The notes beneath the pieces are model-generated. The model did no database searches. It was not told the DNA's origin and saw only the letters and a program-made list of their open reading frames with translations. This document shows, in pieces, positions 1 to 9,426 of a stretch of 64,000 bases of DNA. Source of the stretch: Solwaraspora sp. WMMA2056 (lineage in GTDB: Bacteria > Actinomycetota > Actinomycetes > Mycobacteriales > Micromonosporaceae). The stretch's first letter is position 1. Each line of letters starts with the position of its first letter. The stretch covers positions 868,001-932,000 of the forward strand of contig NZ_CP128360.1 in NCBI RefSeq assembly GCF_030345095.1, given 5' to 3'. Made by a program: the position numbers and the translations under genes.

Positions 1-54
1 CCCATCCACCACCGCCGCCCGCAGACCCTCGCCGGTCACCATGTCGACACTCAT
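1..54 (-). CDS. 5' end of an unidentified gene leaving the left edge
   Basis: Reading leftward from the ATG at 54 gives 18 codons (MSVDMVTGEGLRAAVVDG) without a stop and with mostly G/C third positions. A second in-frame ATG lies at 43. A purine-rich GGGGAG lies about 11 nt upstream of 54 and could serve as ribosome binding site. The gene would be divergent from the HTH regulator at 530. Too little is visible to assign a product, and chance cannot be excluded for so short a stretch. Confidence 0.35.
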   Translation of the reverse strand, partial: MSVDMVTGEGLRAAVVDG

Positions 55-529
55 CCGCTACGCCACTCCCCATCTGTCACGGCCGCCCACCTGGACGACC
101 CGCTGTGTCTGTTGCTGCCCGATTCTGAAATCAGCTCCGGGACCTCCGTCTGAAGCCCCACCGCTCCCGCAGGTCGCTAGCCCGTGCCACAATGCCCAGC
201 GCCGCCGAAACGCTGAATCACTTGAGGTTGGTCGCATCCACTCAACGCCTGAACGGCGATGTCGAACACCCTCGACACGAAACCTCGACAGCCTCCGGCC
301 GGTGGCCTCCCGGAATCCATGCACGCAGACGCCGCCGGAGCCGTCGACCGTCGAGGTACCCGATGCCGTGCTCGCGATACCCCCAAGTCCCGAGGCCGTG
401 CGGTCTACCCGGGGCCCATCCACTCGTCTACTCCCCGGCCGGTCACGGTCGCTTCGCTCTGCGTCGGACGGTTATCGTGCCCTTTCAACGTTGTGCTATT
501 TCAACGTGTGGTCGAGAGTCGGGGACTTC
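55..529. other. Intergenic region, no convincing gene
   Basis: About 475 bp between the left-edge gene fragment and the HTH regulator. Open frames cross it on both strands, including an upstream extension of the regulator frame, but their predicted residues are low-complexity Arg/Pro/Ser and lack family features. A TTGAG/CTCAA inverted repeat occurs at 222-245 but its spacing does not fit HAIR. The 3' part probably carries the regulator's promoter. Confidence 0.5.
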
Positions 530-1864
530 GTGATCGATCCGCGGCAGGTCCAGGACGTCAAACGGGAGCTCGGTGCCGCGCTCGCGCACCGGCGAAGGTC
601 GCGTGGTCTGACCCAGGCCGATGTCGCCGGGCGGGTGTACAGCACCCGCAGCACCATCGCCGGGGTGGAACGGGGCCAGCAGGTAGCCGACAGGGTCTTC
701 TGGCAGCGGTGTGATCAATTCCTGGACGCCGGTGGTGCGCTAATCGCCGGTTACGACGCATACGTGCGGCTGAAGCAGCGGTTCGACCGCGAAAGGGTCG
801 AGGCAAGGCAGCTCGCACGTTGGGGCGAGACCGATGCCGGTGTACCGCTACCTGCCGGCGACCTTTCGGCGGCGCTACCAGCATCGACCGGCAACGCTCC
901 AGATATGCCCCGGCCGGTGACGATGTCCGCCCTCGATCCGGTTCCCGGGCCGGCTGGCGTCGATCCCGCCTTGGCGCTGCACTGGCGTGAACTGCTACGG
1001 CTCCTGGCCGCCTCGCACAACGTCTTCGGTTCACGCCAGGTGTACGGCGCTGTTTGCCGAGAGCTGGCCATCGTCCGCCGATACCGCCGCGAGGCCTCGG
1101 ACGACCTCACGCCACGTCTTCTGGCAGTGGAGGCACGATGGGCGGAGTTCGCGTCCTGGACCGCCGACAACCTCGCCGACGTCAACGCAGCCACCTACTG
1201 GCTCGACCACGCACTCACCCTGGCGAACCGGGCGGGCGACAAGCGGATGGCCGCCTATATCGTCATGCGCCAGGCACAGCAGGCCGTCGACCGCCTCGAC
1301 GGTACCCAGGCGACGGGACTCGCCGAAACCGCCGAGACACTCGAACCACTCACCGACCGCGACCGCGCCCTCTGCCTCATCCGCCAGGCCCAGGGACACG
1401 CCCTCCGCAACGACCAACTGCGGTCCCTCTCCGCGATCAAGACCGCGCACCAACTCGTCAATCGGTCCATGGGCAACACGGTCGATGACCCGGACACCAT
1501 CGGCCGCCACTGCACCCACGCCTACCTCCGCGCCCACGAGGGCTACTGCCTGCTCCAGCTCGGCCGCGCCGCTGCGGCGGCCGACACCCTGGAAACCGTT
1601 CTGACCGACTGGCCTGCCGACTACCGCCAGGACGAGGCGCTTACCCGAAGCTGGCTCGCCCGGTCCTACGCCGCGACGAACCGGCTGACCGAAGCCGGTG
1701 CCGAAGGCAGCCGCGCCCTGAGTCTGGCCGCCGCGACCTCGGCGGCCAGGGCGATGACCTCCCTGCACCATCTTCACGGTCGGCTCGCAGGCGCAACGGG
1801 ATCCACCGAGGTCGTCGAGTTCCGAAATGCCTTCTCCCTCGTCGCGTCAACGACCAGACTGTGA
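530..1864 (+). CDS. XRE-type HTH regulator with TPR-like C-terminal region
   Basis: A 444-residue protein if started at the GTG at 530; an in-frame GTG at 506 (with TGCTAT six nt before it) is the alternative. The open frame extends far upstream but that part is not protein-like. Residues about 12-55 form an XRE/Cro helix-turn-helix (LTQADVAGRVYSTRSTIAGV, then ERG). After a Pro-rich linker, residues about 150-440 are all-alpha and Ala/Leu-rich with TPR-like helix pairs. Large HTH-TPR regulators of this shape are common in actinomycetes and usually control an adjacent gene. Its stop overlaps the creatininase-family start by 4 nt (GTGA), so the two are translationally coupled. Ligand and targets are unknown. 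Confidence 0.75.
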   Translation: MIDPRQVQDVKRELGAALAHRRRSRGLTQADVAGRVYSTRSTIAGVERGQQVADRVFWQRCDQFLDAGGALIAGYDAYVRLKQRFDRERVEARQLARWGETDAGVPLPAGDLSAALPASTGNAPDMPRPVTMSALDPVPGPAGVDPALALHWRELLRLLAASHNVFGSRQVYGAVCRELAIVRRYRREASDDLTPRLLAVEARWAEFASWTADNLADVNAATYWLDHALTLANRAGDKRMAAYIVMRQAQQAVDRLDGTQATGLAETAETLEPLTDRDRALCLIRQAQGHALRNDQLRSLSAIKTAHQLVNRSMGNTVDDPDTIGRHCTHAYLRAHEGYCLLQLGRAAAAADTLETVLTDWPADYRQDEALTRSWLARSYAATNRLTEAGAEGSRALSLAAATSAARAMTSLHHLHGRLAGATGSTEVVEFRNAFSLVASTTRL

Positions 1865-2583
1865 TCATGAACCTGATCTCCACCGCGACCACCACGGACG
1901 AGGCCCACCGCGCAGCCGCCGTCGCAGTCCTCCCGGTGGGCAGCTTCGAACAACACGGCACCCATCTCCCGCTGACCACCGACACCATCGTGGCCAGCGC
2001 GATCGCGAAAGCCGCCGCGACCGCCTACGACCTACTGCTGCTGCCCCCGGTGACGATCAGCTGCTCGCAGGAACACACCGGATGGCCGGGCACCGTCAGC
2101 ATCCGCTCCTCCACCCTGACCCACATCGTCACCGACATCGCGCAGTCGCTAGAGCAGGCCGGCGTCGACCGGCTGGTCGTGGTCAACGGCCACGGCGGCA
2201 ACTACGTGCTGTCCAACATCGTCCAAGAGGCCAACACCAGCGGACGGCGCATGGCCCTGTACCCGAGGAGGCAGGACTGGGAAACCGCCCGCCAGCACGC
2301 CGGCCTCGACAGCACCAGCCACGACGACATGCACGCCGGCGAGATCGAGACCTCCCTGCTCCTGCACCTGTGCCCCGACCTCGTCCGACCCGGCTACCAG
2401 ACCGCCGACCACCTCACCGAACGACCCGACCTCCTGGTGCTCGGCATGCGCGGCTACACCCACACCGGCGTCATCGGCGCACCATCCGCCGCAACCGCCA
2501 CCAAAGGCAAGGCCGTCCTCGACAGCCTGACCACCACCTTCGCCACCAGCCTCGCCATCCTCCAACAGAACACCCAACCCTGA
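1861..2583 (+). CDS. Creatininase-family amidohydrolase
   Basis: A 240-residue protein of the usual length for the creatininase/creatinine amidohydrolase fold, which also includes MftE of mycofactocin maturation and FAPy deformylases. Metal-site motifs are visible: VLPVGSFEQHGTHLPLTTDT near residue 22, NGHGGN near 113, and HAGEIETS near 154. Starts are the GTG at 1861 or the ATG at 1867. No mftA-D genes are in the window, so a mycofactocin role is unsupported. Pairing with the overlapping HTH-TPR regulator suggests a regulated small-molecule or peptide hydrolase. The family is clear; the substrate cannot be read from sequence. Confidence 0.85.
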   Translation: MIMNLISTATTTDEAHRAAAVAVLPVGSFEQHGTHLPLTTDTIVASAIAKAAATAYDLLLLPPVTISCSQEHTGWPGTVSIRSSTLTHIVTDIAQSLEQAGVDRLVVVNGHGGNYVLSNIVQEANTSGRRMALYPRRQDWETARQHAGLDSTSHDDMHAGEIETSLLLHLCPDLVRPGYQTADHLTERPDLLVLGMRGYTHTGVIGAPSAATATKGKAVLDSLTTTFATSLAILQQNTQP

Positions 2584-2679
2584 CCGGTCACGCCCGCTGC
2601 GCCTCGCCGACCGCCGTAGCGCTCCAGCGCAGAGCCTGTAGTGGCGGTGTCGCGCCGGGCGACCGGTCGGTCGGCCAGG

Positions 2680-3198
2680 TCAGGCGACGGGGCGACGACG
2701 CCAGGCGACGATCGGCAGTTCGACCTCGGGTGCGGCGGACAGGCCGTTCTCGTCGAGGGCGTTCTGCACGGCCAGCCGGGCACCGTCGAAGCGGAACTCG
2801 ACGGCGTGCAGCACGTGCGGCCGCCAGTGCGACGGCATGATCCGTTCGATCACGTTGACCGCCCGCAGTGGTCGGCCCCGGGCCGGCAGCGGCGCCGGGT
2901 GGCGGTCGGCTCGCCAGTCCAGCCGCAGGCCGGGCTGGTCCACCGGCATGGTCATGTCCACCTGGTTCCAGGTGATCGCGCATTCGTCGAACTTGCGGTG
3001 GGTGACCTCGACGTTGGTGTCACCGAAGCCGAGGACCACCGGACCGTTGGCGTACCAGGTGTCCTGGTCGAGGTCCCACATCAGCCAGACGTCGATCAGT
3101 GGCCGGCCGATCAACCGGGTGAACCGGGCGCGGTGGGCGGCGGCCAGCGTCGCGGCGTCGTGACACCACTGTGGCTCGTACCCGTCGATGCCGAGCAC
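2680..3198 (-). CDS. Conserved hypothetical protein
   Basis: About 172 residues, no recognised family. I chose the GTG at 3198 because GGAGGT lies 4-5 nt before it; a GTG at 3210 is in frame and would add four residues. The protein is rich in Trp and acidic residues (IDVWLMWDLDQDTW, then ITWNQVDMTMPVDQ) with no signal peptide or membrane segment, so it is probably soluble. It lies downstream of the fbaA terminator on the same strand and converges with the creatininase gene. Function unknown. Confidence 0.65.
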   Translation of the reverse strand: MLGIDGYEPQWCHDAATLAAAHRARFTRLIGRPLIDVWLMWDLDQDTWYANGPVVLGFGDTNVEVTHRKFDECAITWNQVDMTMPVDQPGLRLDWRADRHPAPLPARGRPLRAVNVIERIMPSHWRPHVLHAVEFRFDGARLAVQNALDENGLSAAPEVELPIVAWRRRPVA

Positions 3199-3263
3199 CG
3201 CGACCTCCACACCGGACCTGATGGATCGGTTGATGTCCTATGGTGCACCCCGACCAGTGACGA

Positions 3264-3297
3264 CGCACGGCCGGCCCCGAGTGGGGCCGGCCGTGCG
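3264..3297 (-). terminator. Hairpin terminator of fbaA
   Basis: Perfect 15-bp inverted repeat (CGCACGGCCGGCCCC and its complement) around a 4-nt GAGT loop, 20 bp past the fbaA stop. There is no T-tract, as is usual for actinobacterial terminators. Confidence 0.75.
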
Positions 3298-3317
3298 GAC
3301 AGAGCGTGGGCGGAGGG

Positions 3318-4343
<1,026 letters not shown>

Positions 4344-4486
4344 CTCGAACGCTCCTTTGTACCGGTTCGGCCCGTCGACGGGTCGATTGTCGTGCTCAGC
4401 TCACTGCGCTGGACCGCGCTGTCCTCCGCTGGCAGTATCCCGCAGCGACGGGGCGACGGCGACATCGCCCCTGTCCGTGCCGACGG

Positions 4487-4870
4487 TCAGCGGCGGTCGT
4501 ACTTGTCCGGGACGACCAGGCTGATCGCCCAGCCGACGATGGCCATCACGATCGCGCCCCAGAACGCCGGCCAGAAGCCGTCGATGGTGAACGGCAGGTC
4601 CAGTTGCTGGGCGAGCCAGTCGGTCAGCAGGAACAGCAGGGCGTTGACGACCAGGGCGAACAGGCCCAGGGTCAGCAGGTAGAAGACGCAGCCGACGACC
4701 TTGATGATCGGCTTGAGCACGGCGTTCACGATGCCGAAGATCAACGCGACGATGACCAGGGTCAGCACGGTACGGGTCGCCGAGTCGCCGGAGACCTCGA
4801 TCCCGGGGACGACGAGCGTGGTGATCCACAGGGCGACCGCGGTGATGGCGAGTCTGATCAGGAATCCCAT
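4487..4870 (-). CDS. Phage-holin-family (YvlD-like) small membrane protein
   Basis: 127 residues from the ATG at 4870; an upstream GTG at 4900 in the same frame is less likely. The sequence is almost entirely hydrophobic, with about four membrane helices. It resembles the widespread YvlD/phage-holin-4 superfamily, which despite the name is a chromosomal membrane protein of unknown role and is not associated with lysis here. CAGGAT lies six nt before the start, compatible with a leaderless promoter. No operon partner. Confidence 0.75.
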   Translation of the reverse strand: MGFLIRLAITAVALWITTLVVPGIEVSGDSATRTVLTLVIVALIFGIVNAVLKPIIKVVGCVFYLLTLGLFALVVNALLFLLTDWLAQQLDLPFTIDGFWPAFWGAIVMAIVGWAISLVVPDKYDRR

Positions 4871-5005
4871 CCCGTCATCCTGCCATCCGGGATCCACCAC
4901 CTGACCCGATAACCGGACAACTTTCCGATTCTGGGTAGCAGTCTGCGGGCAGCCGGGTCAGCCCGTACCGTGGAAAGCGCGCAACCGCCGACCGAGGAGG
5001 CCGAT

Positions 5006-5218
5006 ATGACGTACCCGGACGAGGACCTCGCCCCGGCCGACCACCTCGACCCCGCCGAACGCGACATCGAGGCCCCCACCGACGACGCGGTCGAACAGTC
5101 GGTGGTGGCCAACCCGGTCGAGCAGTCCCCGGAGATCCACCGGGGGCTGGAGGTCGACGACTGGGACGCCGTCGAGCAGTCCCGCATCGTCGACCTCGAC
5201 GACGACGGCTACCGCTGA
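5006..5218 (+). CDS. Small acidic protein of unknown function
   Basis: 70 residues from the ATG at 5006, preceded by GAGGAGG (about 5 nt spacing). About a third of the residues are Asp or Glu and there are few hydrophobics (DAVEQSVV, NPVEQSPE, DAVEQSRI repeats of a V-E-Q-S motif), so it is probably soluble and partly disordered. No family recognised. It lies about 100 bp upstream of the RNA-repair genes on the same strand but is not obviously cotranscribed with them. Confidence 0.65.
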   Translation: MTYPDEDLAPADHLDPAERDIEAPTDDAVEQSVVANPVEQSPEIHRGLEVDDWDAVEQSRIVDLDDDGYR

Positions 5219-5325
5219 GCCGATCACACCGGTCACCCCGGTCGCCCCGGTCGTCCCGGGCCGGCGTCCGCCACGACGGCTAAACCGCTGTCCCCGGGTG
5301 GCGCCCGGCTGACACGATCACCCGC

Positions 5326-6855
5326 GTGCTGCTGACCGTGACGACGACTCACCGACCCGCCACCGACCTCGGCTACCTGCTGGTCAAGCATCCGGACCGG
5401 ATGCAGTCGTTCGACGTACCCACCGGCACCGCGCACGTGTTCTACCCGGAAGCCGACGAACAGCGCTGCACCGCCGCGCTGCTGCTCGACGTCGACCCGG
5501 GCCGGCTCACCGCCGCGCGGGGCCGCCACCGCGGCCGGCCCACCGCCGCGATGCCCGGCAGCTTCACCCTCAGCCAGTACGTCAACGACCGGCCGTACGC
5601 CGCGTCCAGCCTGCTCGCCGCCGCGCTCGCCAAGGTGTTCCGGTCGGCGCTGCGCGGGCAGAGCCGGGACCGACCCGAACTGGTCGACGTGGCGCTGCCG
5701 CTGACCGTCCGGGTACCGGTGCTGCGCTGCCGGGGCGGCGCGGCACTCGCCGACCGTCTCTTCGCCCCGCTCGGCTGGACGGTGACCGCCCGGCCGATCC
5801 CCCTCGACGAACGCTTCCCCGAATGGGGCGACAGCCGCTACGTCGACCTCACCCTGACCGGCACGCTGCGGGTCGCCGACGCGCTCAACCACCTGTACGT
5901 GCTGCTGCCGGTGCTCGACGACGCCAAGCACTACTGGATTGCCCCGGACGAGCTGGACAAACTGCTACGGGCCGGGGACGGCTGGTTGGCCGGCCACCCG
6001 GAGCGCCGCCTGATCACCCGGCGGTACCTGGCGCACCGACGGATCCTCGCCCAGCAGGCCGAGGACCAGCTCGCCGAGGCACAGGCCGCGCAGCTGCGGC
6101 TGTCCGACGCGGCGGTCGAACCCGACAGCATCGAGTCGGACAGCGTCGAACCCGACGGTGTCGGCCCGGACAGCGGCGACCCGGACGACGCGCCGTCGCG
6201 GCCGCGTCCACTGGCGGCGACCCGGCGGGCCGCCGTACTGGCCGTGCTGGCCGAGGTCGGCGCCAGCCGGGTGCTCGACCTCGGCTGCGGCGGCGGTGCG
6301 CTGCTCACCGAACTGCTCGCCCAGCCCCGGATCAGCGAGATCGTCGGCACCGACGTGTCTGCGCGGGCGCTGGAGCTGGCCGCCCGCCGGCTGCGGCTGG
6401 ACCGGCTGCCGCCCCGCCAGCAGCAGCGGGTACGGCTGTGGCAGTCGGCGCTGACCTACCGTGACGACCGGCTGCGCGGCTTCGACGCGGCGGTGCTGAT
6501 GGAAGTGGTCGAGCATCTGGACCCGCCCCGGCTGCCCGCACTGGCCGAGTCGGTCTTCGGGCACGCCCGCCCCGGCACCGTCGTGGTCACCACCCCGAAC
6601 GTGGAGTACAACGTGCGCTTCGACGGCATGACCCCCGGTACGCTGCGCCACCCGGACCACCGGTTCGAGTGGACCCGTGCCGAGTTCGCCGCCTGGGCCG
6701 GGCAGGTCGCCACGACGTACGGCTATCAGGTGACCTACCGGCCGGTCGGCGAGGTGGACCCGCAGGTCGGGCCGCCGACCCAGCTGGCGGTCTTCACCCG
6801 CGACGGCGCCCGCGCCGGCGCCGACGGTGCCGTGGGCGTCGGGGGTGCCCGGTGA
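5326..6855 (+). CDS. hen1: Hen1, 3'-terminal RNA ribose 2'-O-methyltransferase
   Basis: A 509-residue bacterial Hen1. Bacterial Hen1 works with Pnkp: it methylates the 2'-OH at the 3' end of cleaved RNA before Pnkp reseals it, protecting the site from re-cleavage by ribotoxins. The N-terminal half (residues 1 to about 240) matches the bacterial Hen1 N-terminal domain that partners Pnkp ligase. An acidic linker (E/D/S-rich, about 262-290) leads to the SAM methyltransferase. Motif I VLDLGCGGG is at about 316 and the metal-binding EVVEH at about 393, typical of Hen1. The GTG start at 5326 has no clear ribosome site. The stop overlaps pnkp by 4 nt, so translation is coupled. Confidence 0.93.
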   Translation: MLLTVTTTHRPATDLGYLLVKHPDRMQSFDVPTGTAHVFYPEADEQRCTAALLLDVDPGRLTAARGRHRGRPTAAMPGSFTLSQYVNDRPYAASSLLAAALAKVFRSALRGQSRDRPELVDVALPLTVRVPVLRCRGGAALADRLFAPLGWTVTARPIPLDERFPEWGDSRYVDLTLTGTLRVADALNHLYVLLPVLDDAKHYWIAPDELDKLLRAGDGWLAGHPERRLITRRYLAHRRILAQQAEDQLAEAQAAQLRLSDAAVEPDSIESDSVEPDGVGPDSGDPDDAPSRPRPLAATRRAAVLAVLAEVGASRVLDLGCGGGALLTELLAQPRISEIVGTDVSARALELAARRLRLDRLPPRQQQRVRLWQSALTYRDDRLRGFDAAVLMEVVEHLDPPRLPALAESVFGHARPGTVVVTTPNVEYNVRFDGMTPGTLRHPDHRFEWTRAEFAAWAGQVATTYGYQVTYRPVGEVDPQVGPPTQLAVFTRDGARAGADGAVGVGGAR

Positions 6856-9413
6856 CCGTCCTGGAGATCCCCGAACTCGCCCTGGTCGCGCTCGTCGGCG
6901 TCTCCGGCTCCGGCAAGTCGACGTTCGCCCGCCGGCACTTCGCCGCCACCCAGGTGCTCTCCTCGGACACCTTCCGGGCGTTGGTGGCCGACGACGAGAA
7001 CGACCAGTCGGCGTCGGCGGACGCCTTCGACGCGCTGCACTACGTCGCCGGCAAACGGCTGCGGGCCGGCCGGTTCACCGTGGTCGACGCCACCAACCTG
7101 CAGGAACACGCCCGGGCCGGGCTGGTCGCCATCGCCCGCGAGCACGACGTGCTGCCGGTCGCGGTGGTGCTCGACGTGCCGGAGCAGCTCTGCTGGGAAC
7201 GCACCCAGGGCCGCACCGACCGGACGTTCGGCCGGCACGTGGTCGCCAGGATGCACCGCGACCTGCGCCGGTCGGTCGGCAAGCTGGCCCGGGAAGGGTT
7301 CCGGCACGTGTTCGTGCTGCGCGGCACCGACGAGATCGACGCCACCGAGATCCGACTCACCCGGCTGTACAACGACCGCCGGGAACTCACCGGCCCGTTC
7401 GACATCATCGGTGACGTGCACGGCTGCCGGGCCGAGCTGGAAGCGCTGCTGACCGCGCTCGGCTGGACGCTGGAGCGCGACGACACCGGCCGACCGGTCG
7501 GTGCCCGGCACCCGCAGGGGCGTACCGCTGTCTTCGTCGGTGACCTGGTCGACCGCGGCCCGGACTCGCCCGGGGTGCTGCGCCTGGTGATGGGGATGGT
7601 CCGGGCCGGCACCGCGCTCTGCGTGCCCGGCAACCACGAGCAGAAGCTGCTGCGCAAACTGCGGGGCCGCAAGGTGACCGTGTCGCACGGGCTGGCCGAG
7701 ACCCTGGAGCAGCTGGCCGCCGAGCCGGCCGATTTCACCGACGACGTCGCCAGGTTCATCGACGGCCTGGTCAGCCACTACCGGCTCGACGGGGGCGCGC
7801 TGGTGGTGGCGCACGCCGGGCTCAAGGCCGAATACCAGGGCCGGGCTTCGGGCCGGGTGCGCAGCTTCGCGCTGTACGGGGAGACCACCGGTGAGACCGA
7901 CGAGTACGGCCTGCCGGTGCGTTACCCGTGGGCCCGCGACTATCGGGGTGCCGCCACCGTGGTCTACGGGCACACCCCGACGCCGCGCCCCGAGTGGGTC
8001 AACAACACCATCTGCGTCGACACCGGCTGCGTCTTCGGCGGCCGGCTCACCGCGCTGCGCTACCCGTCTCGGGAGCTCGTCTCGGTGCCGGCCGCCCGCG
8101 AGTACTACGCCCCGGCGAAACCGTTGACCGCCGACCCGGTCGACGGAAACGGTGCCACCGTGTCGGAGCGCCGCGACGACGTACTGCTGCTCAGCGACGT
8201 CACCGGCCGGCGGCACATCGACTACGGCTACGGCACCACGACGGTCGCGGCCGGCAACGCCGCCGCCCTGGAGGTGATGAGCCGGTACGCGGTGGATCCC
8301 CGCTGGCTGGTCTGGCTACCGCCGACGATGGCCCCCTGTTCGACGTCGACCCAGGAGGGTCACCTGGAGCATCCGGTGGAGGCGTTCGCCGACTACCGGG
8401 CCGCCGGCGTGGAGCGGGTGATCTGCCAGGAGAAGCACATGGGGTCGCGGGCGGTGGTGCTGGTCTGCCGCGACCCGGCCGGGGATCCCCGGTTCGGGCC
8501 GGGAGGCGGGGTGGTGCACACCCGGACCGGGCGGCCGTTCTTCGACTCGACCGCCCGTACGGAGGCGCTGCTGGCCCGGGTCCGGGCGGCGGCCGACGCC
8601 GCCGGGCTGTGGCAGCGGCTGGCCACCGACGCCGGGCCGGCCAGCTGGCTGCTGCTCGACTGCGAGCTGCTGCCCTGGTCGGCGAAGGCGCTCGGGCTGA
8701 TCCGCGAGCAGTACGCGGGGGTCGCCGCCGCCGGCCGGGCCGCGTTGCCCGCCGCGCTCGACGCCCTCGACGCGGCCGCCGGTCGGGGGCTGCCGGTCGG
8801 GCAGCTGCGCGAGCGACTGGCCCGCCGGGCCGTCGACGTCGACCGGTACGCCGACGCCTACCGGGCGTACGTCGGTGACCCCGACACGGTGACGTTGGCA
8901 CCGTTCGCGGTGCTGGCCAGCGACGGCCGTTCGTACGCCGACCGCGACCACGGCTGGCACCTGGACTGCGCCGACGCGCTGGTAGCCGCCGATCCGGCGG
9001 TGTTCACCGCGACCCGGCGGCGGGTGGTGGACCTGGCCGACGAGGCGGCGGTGGCCGGGGCGACCGACTGGTGGCAGGAGCTGACGGCAGCCGGCGGGGA
9101 GGGCATGGTGGTCAAGCCGTACGCCGGCCCGGCCGCCCGGGGTGGCACCGGCCGGCTGCTGCAGCCGGGGATCAAGTGCCGGGGCCGGGAGTATCTGCGG
9201 ATCATCTACGGTCCGGAGTACACCGAACCGGAGCAGCTGACCGCCCTGCGCCGCCGGTCGTTGGGACGTAAACGGGCGATGGCCCTGCGTGAGCACGGCC
9301 TCGGCCTGGCCGCGTTGGACCTGCTGGCCGCCGACGCCGCGCTGTGGCGCCGACACGAGCTGGTGTTCGCCGTGCTCGCCTGCGAGTCCGAGCCGGTCGA
9401 CCCCCGACTGTGA
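6852..9413 (+). CDS. pnkp: Pnkp, polynucleotide kinase-phosphatase-ligase
   Basis: An 853-residue, three-domain RNA repair enzyme. Kinase: P-loop GVSGSGKST at residues 16-24. Phosphatase: metallophosphoesterase motifs GDVHGC (about 187), GDLVDRG (about 230), GNHEQ (about 260) and VVAHAGL. Ligase-like adenylyltransferase: motif EKHMGSRA with nucleophile Lys about 528, then LLLDCELLPWS and GMVVKPY. It heals 2',3'-cyclic phosphate and 5'-OH ends and, activated by Hen1, seals them. The GTG at 6852 overlaps the hen1 stop (GTGA); the frame is open further left but overlaps hen1 there. All three active sites look intact. Confidence 0.95.
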   Translation: MTVLEIPELALVALVGVSGSGKSTFARRHFAATQVLSSDTFRALVADDENDQSASADAFDALHYVAGKRLRAGRFTVVDATNLQEHARAGLVAIAREHDVLPVAVVLDVPEQLCWERTQGRTDRTFGRHVVARMHRDLRRSVGKLAREGFRHVFVLRGTDEIDATEIRLTRLYNDRRELTGPFDIIGDVHGCRAELEALLTALGWTLERDDTGRPVGARHPQGRTAVFVGDLVDRGPDSPGVLRLVMGMVRAGTALCVPGNHEQKLLRKLRGRKVTVSHGLAETLEQLAAEPADFTDDVARFIDGLVSHYRLDGGALVVAHAGLKAEYQGRASGRVRSFALYGETTGETDEYGLPVRYPWARDYRGAATVVYGHTPTPRPEWVNNTICVDTGCVFGGRLTALRYPSRELVSVPAAREYYAPAKPLTADPVDGNGATVSERRDDVLLLSDVTGRRHIDYGYGTTTVAAGNAAALEVMSRYAVDPRWLVWLPPTMAPCSTSTQEGHLEHPVEAFADYRAAGVERVICQEKHMGSRAVVLVCRDPAGDPRFGPGGGVVHTRTGRPFFDSTARTEALLARVRAAADAAGLWQRLATDAGPASWLLLDCELLPWSAKALGLIREQYAGVAAAGRAALPAALDALDAAAGRGLPVGQLRERLARRAVDVDRYADAYRAYVGDPDTVTLAPFAVLASDGRSYADRDHGWHLDCADALVAADPAVFTATRRRVVDLADEAAVAGATDWWQELTAAGGEGMVVKPYAGPAARGGTGRLLQPGIKCRGREYLRIIYGPEYTEPEQLTALRRRSLGRKRAMALREHGLGLAALDLLAADAALWRRHELVFAVLACESEPVDPRL

Positions 9414-9426
9414 ACTCTGGCCCGGT

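Noticed and set aside
221-246. HAIR-like TTGAG/CTCAA pair upstream of the HTH regulator
   Set aside because: 14 bases separate TTGAG from CTCAA instead of 9, so it does not fit HspR sites.
41-529. Upstream extension of the HTH regulator frame
   Set aside because: About 160 residues of Arg/Pro/Ser low complexity before the HTH; internal GTG starts fit the family length.
1861-2583. Mycofactocin MftE
   Set aside because: Only the family matches; no mftA, mftB, mftC or mftD in the window.
4487-4870. Prophage signal from the holin-family protein
   Set aside because: The YvlD/holin-4 superfamily is chromosomal in most bacteria, and no other phage gene is near.
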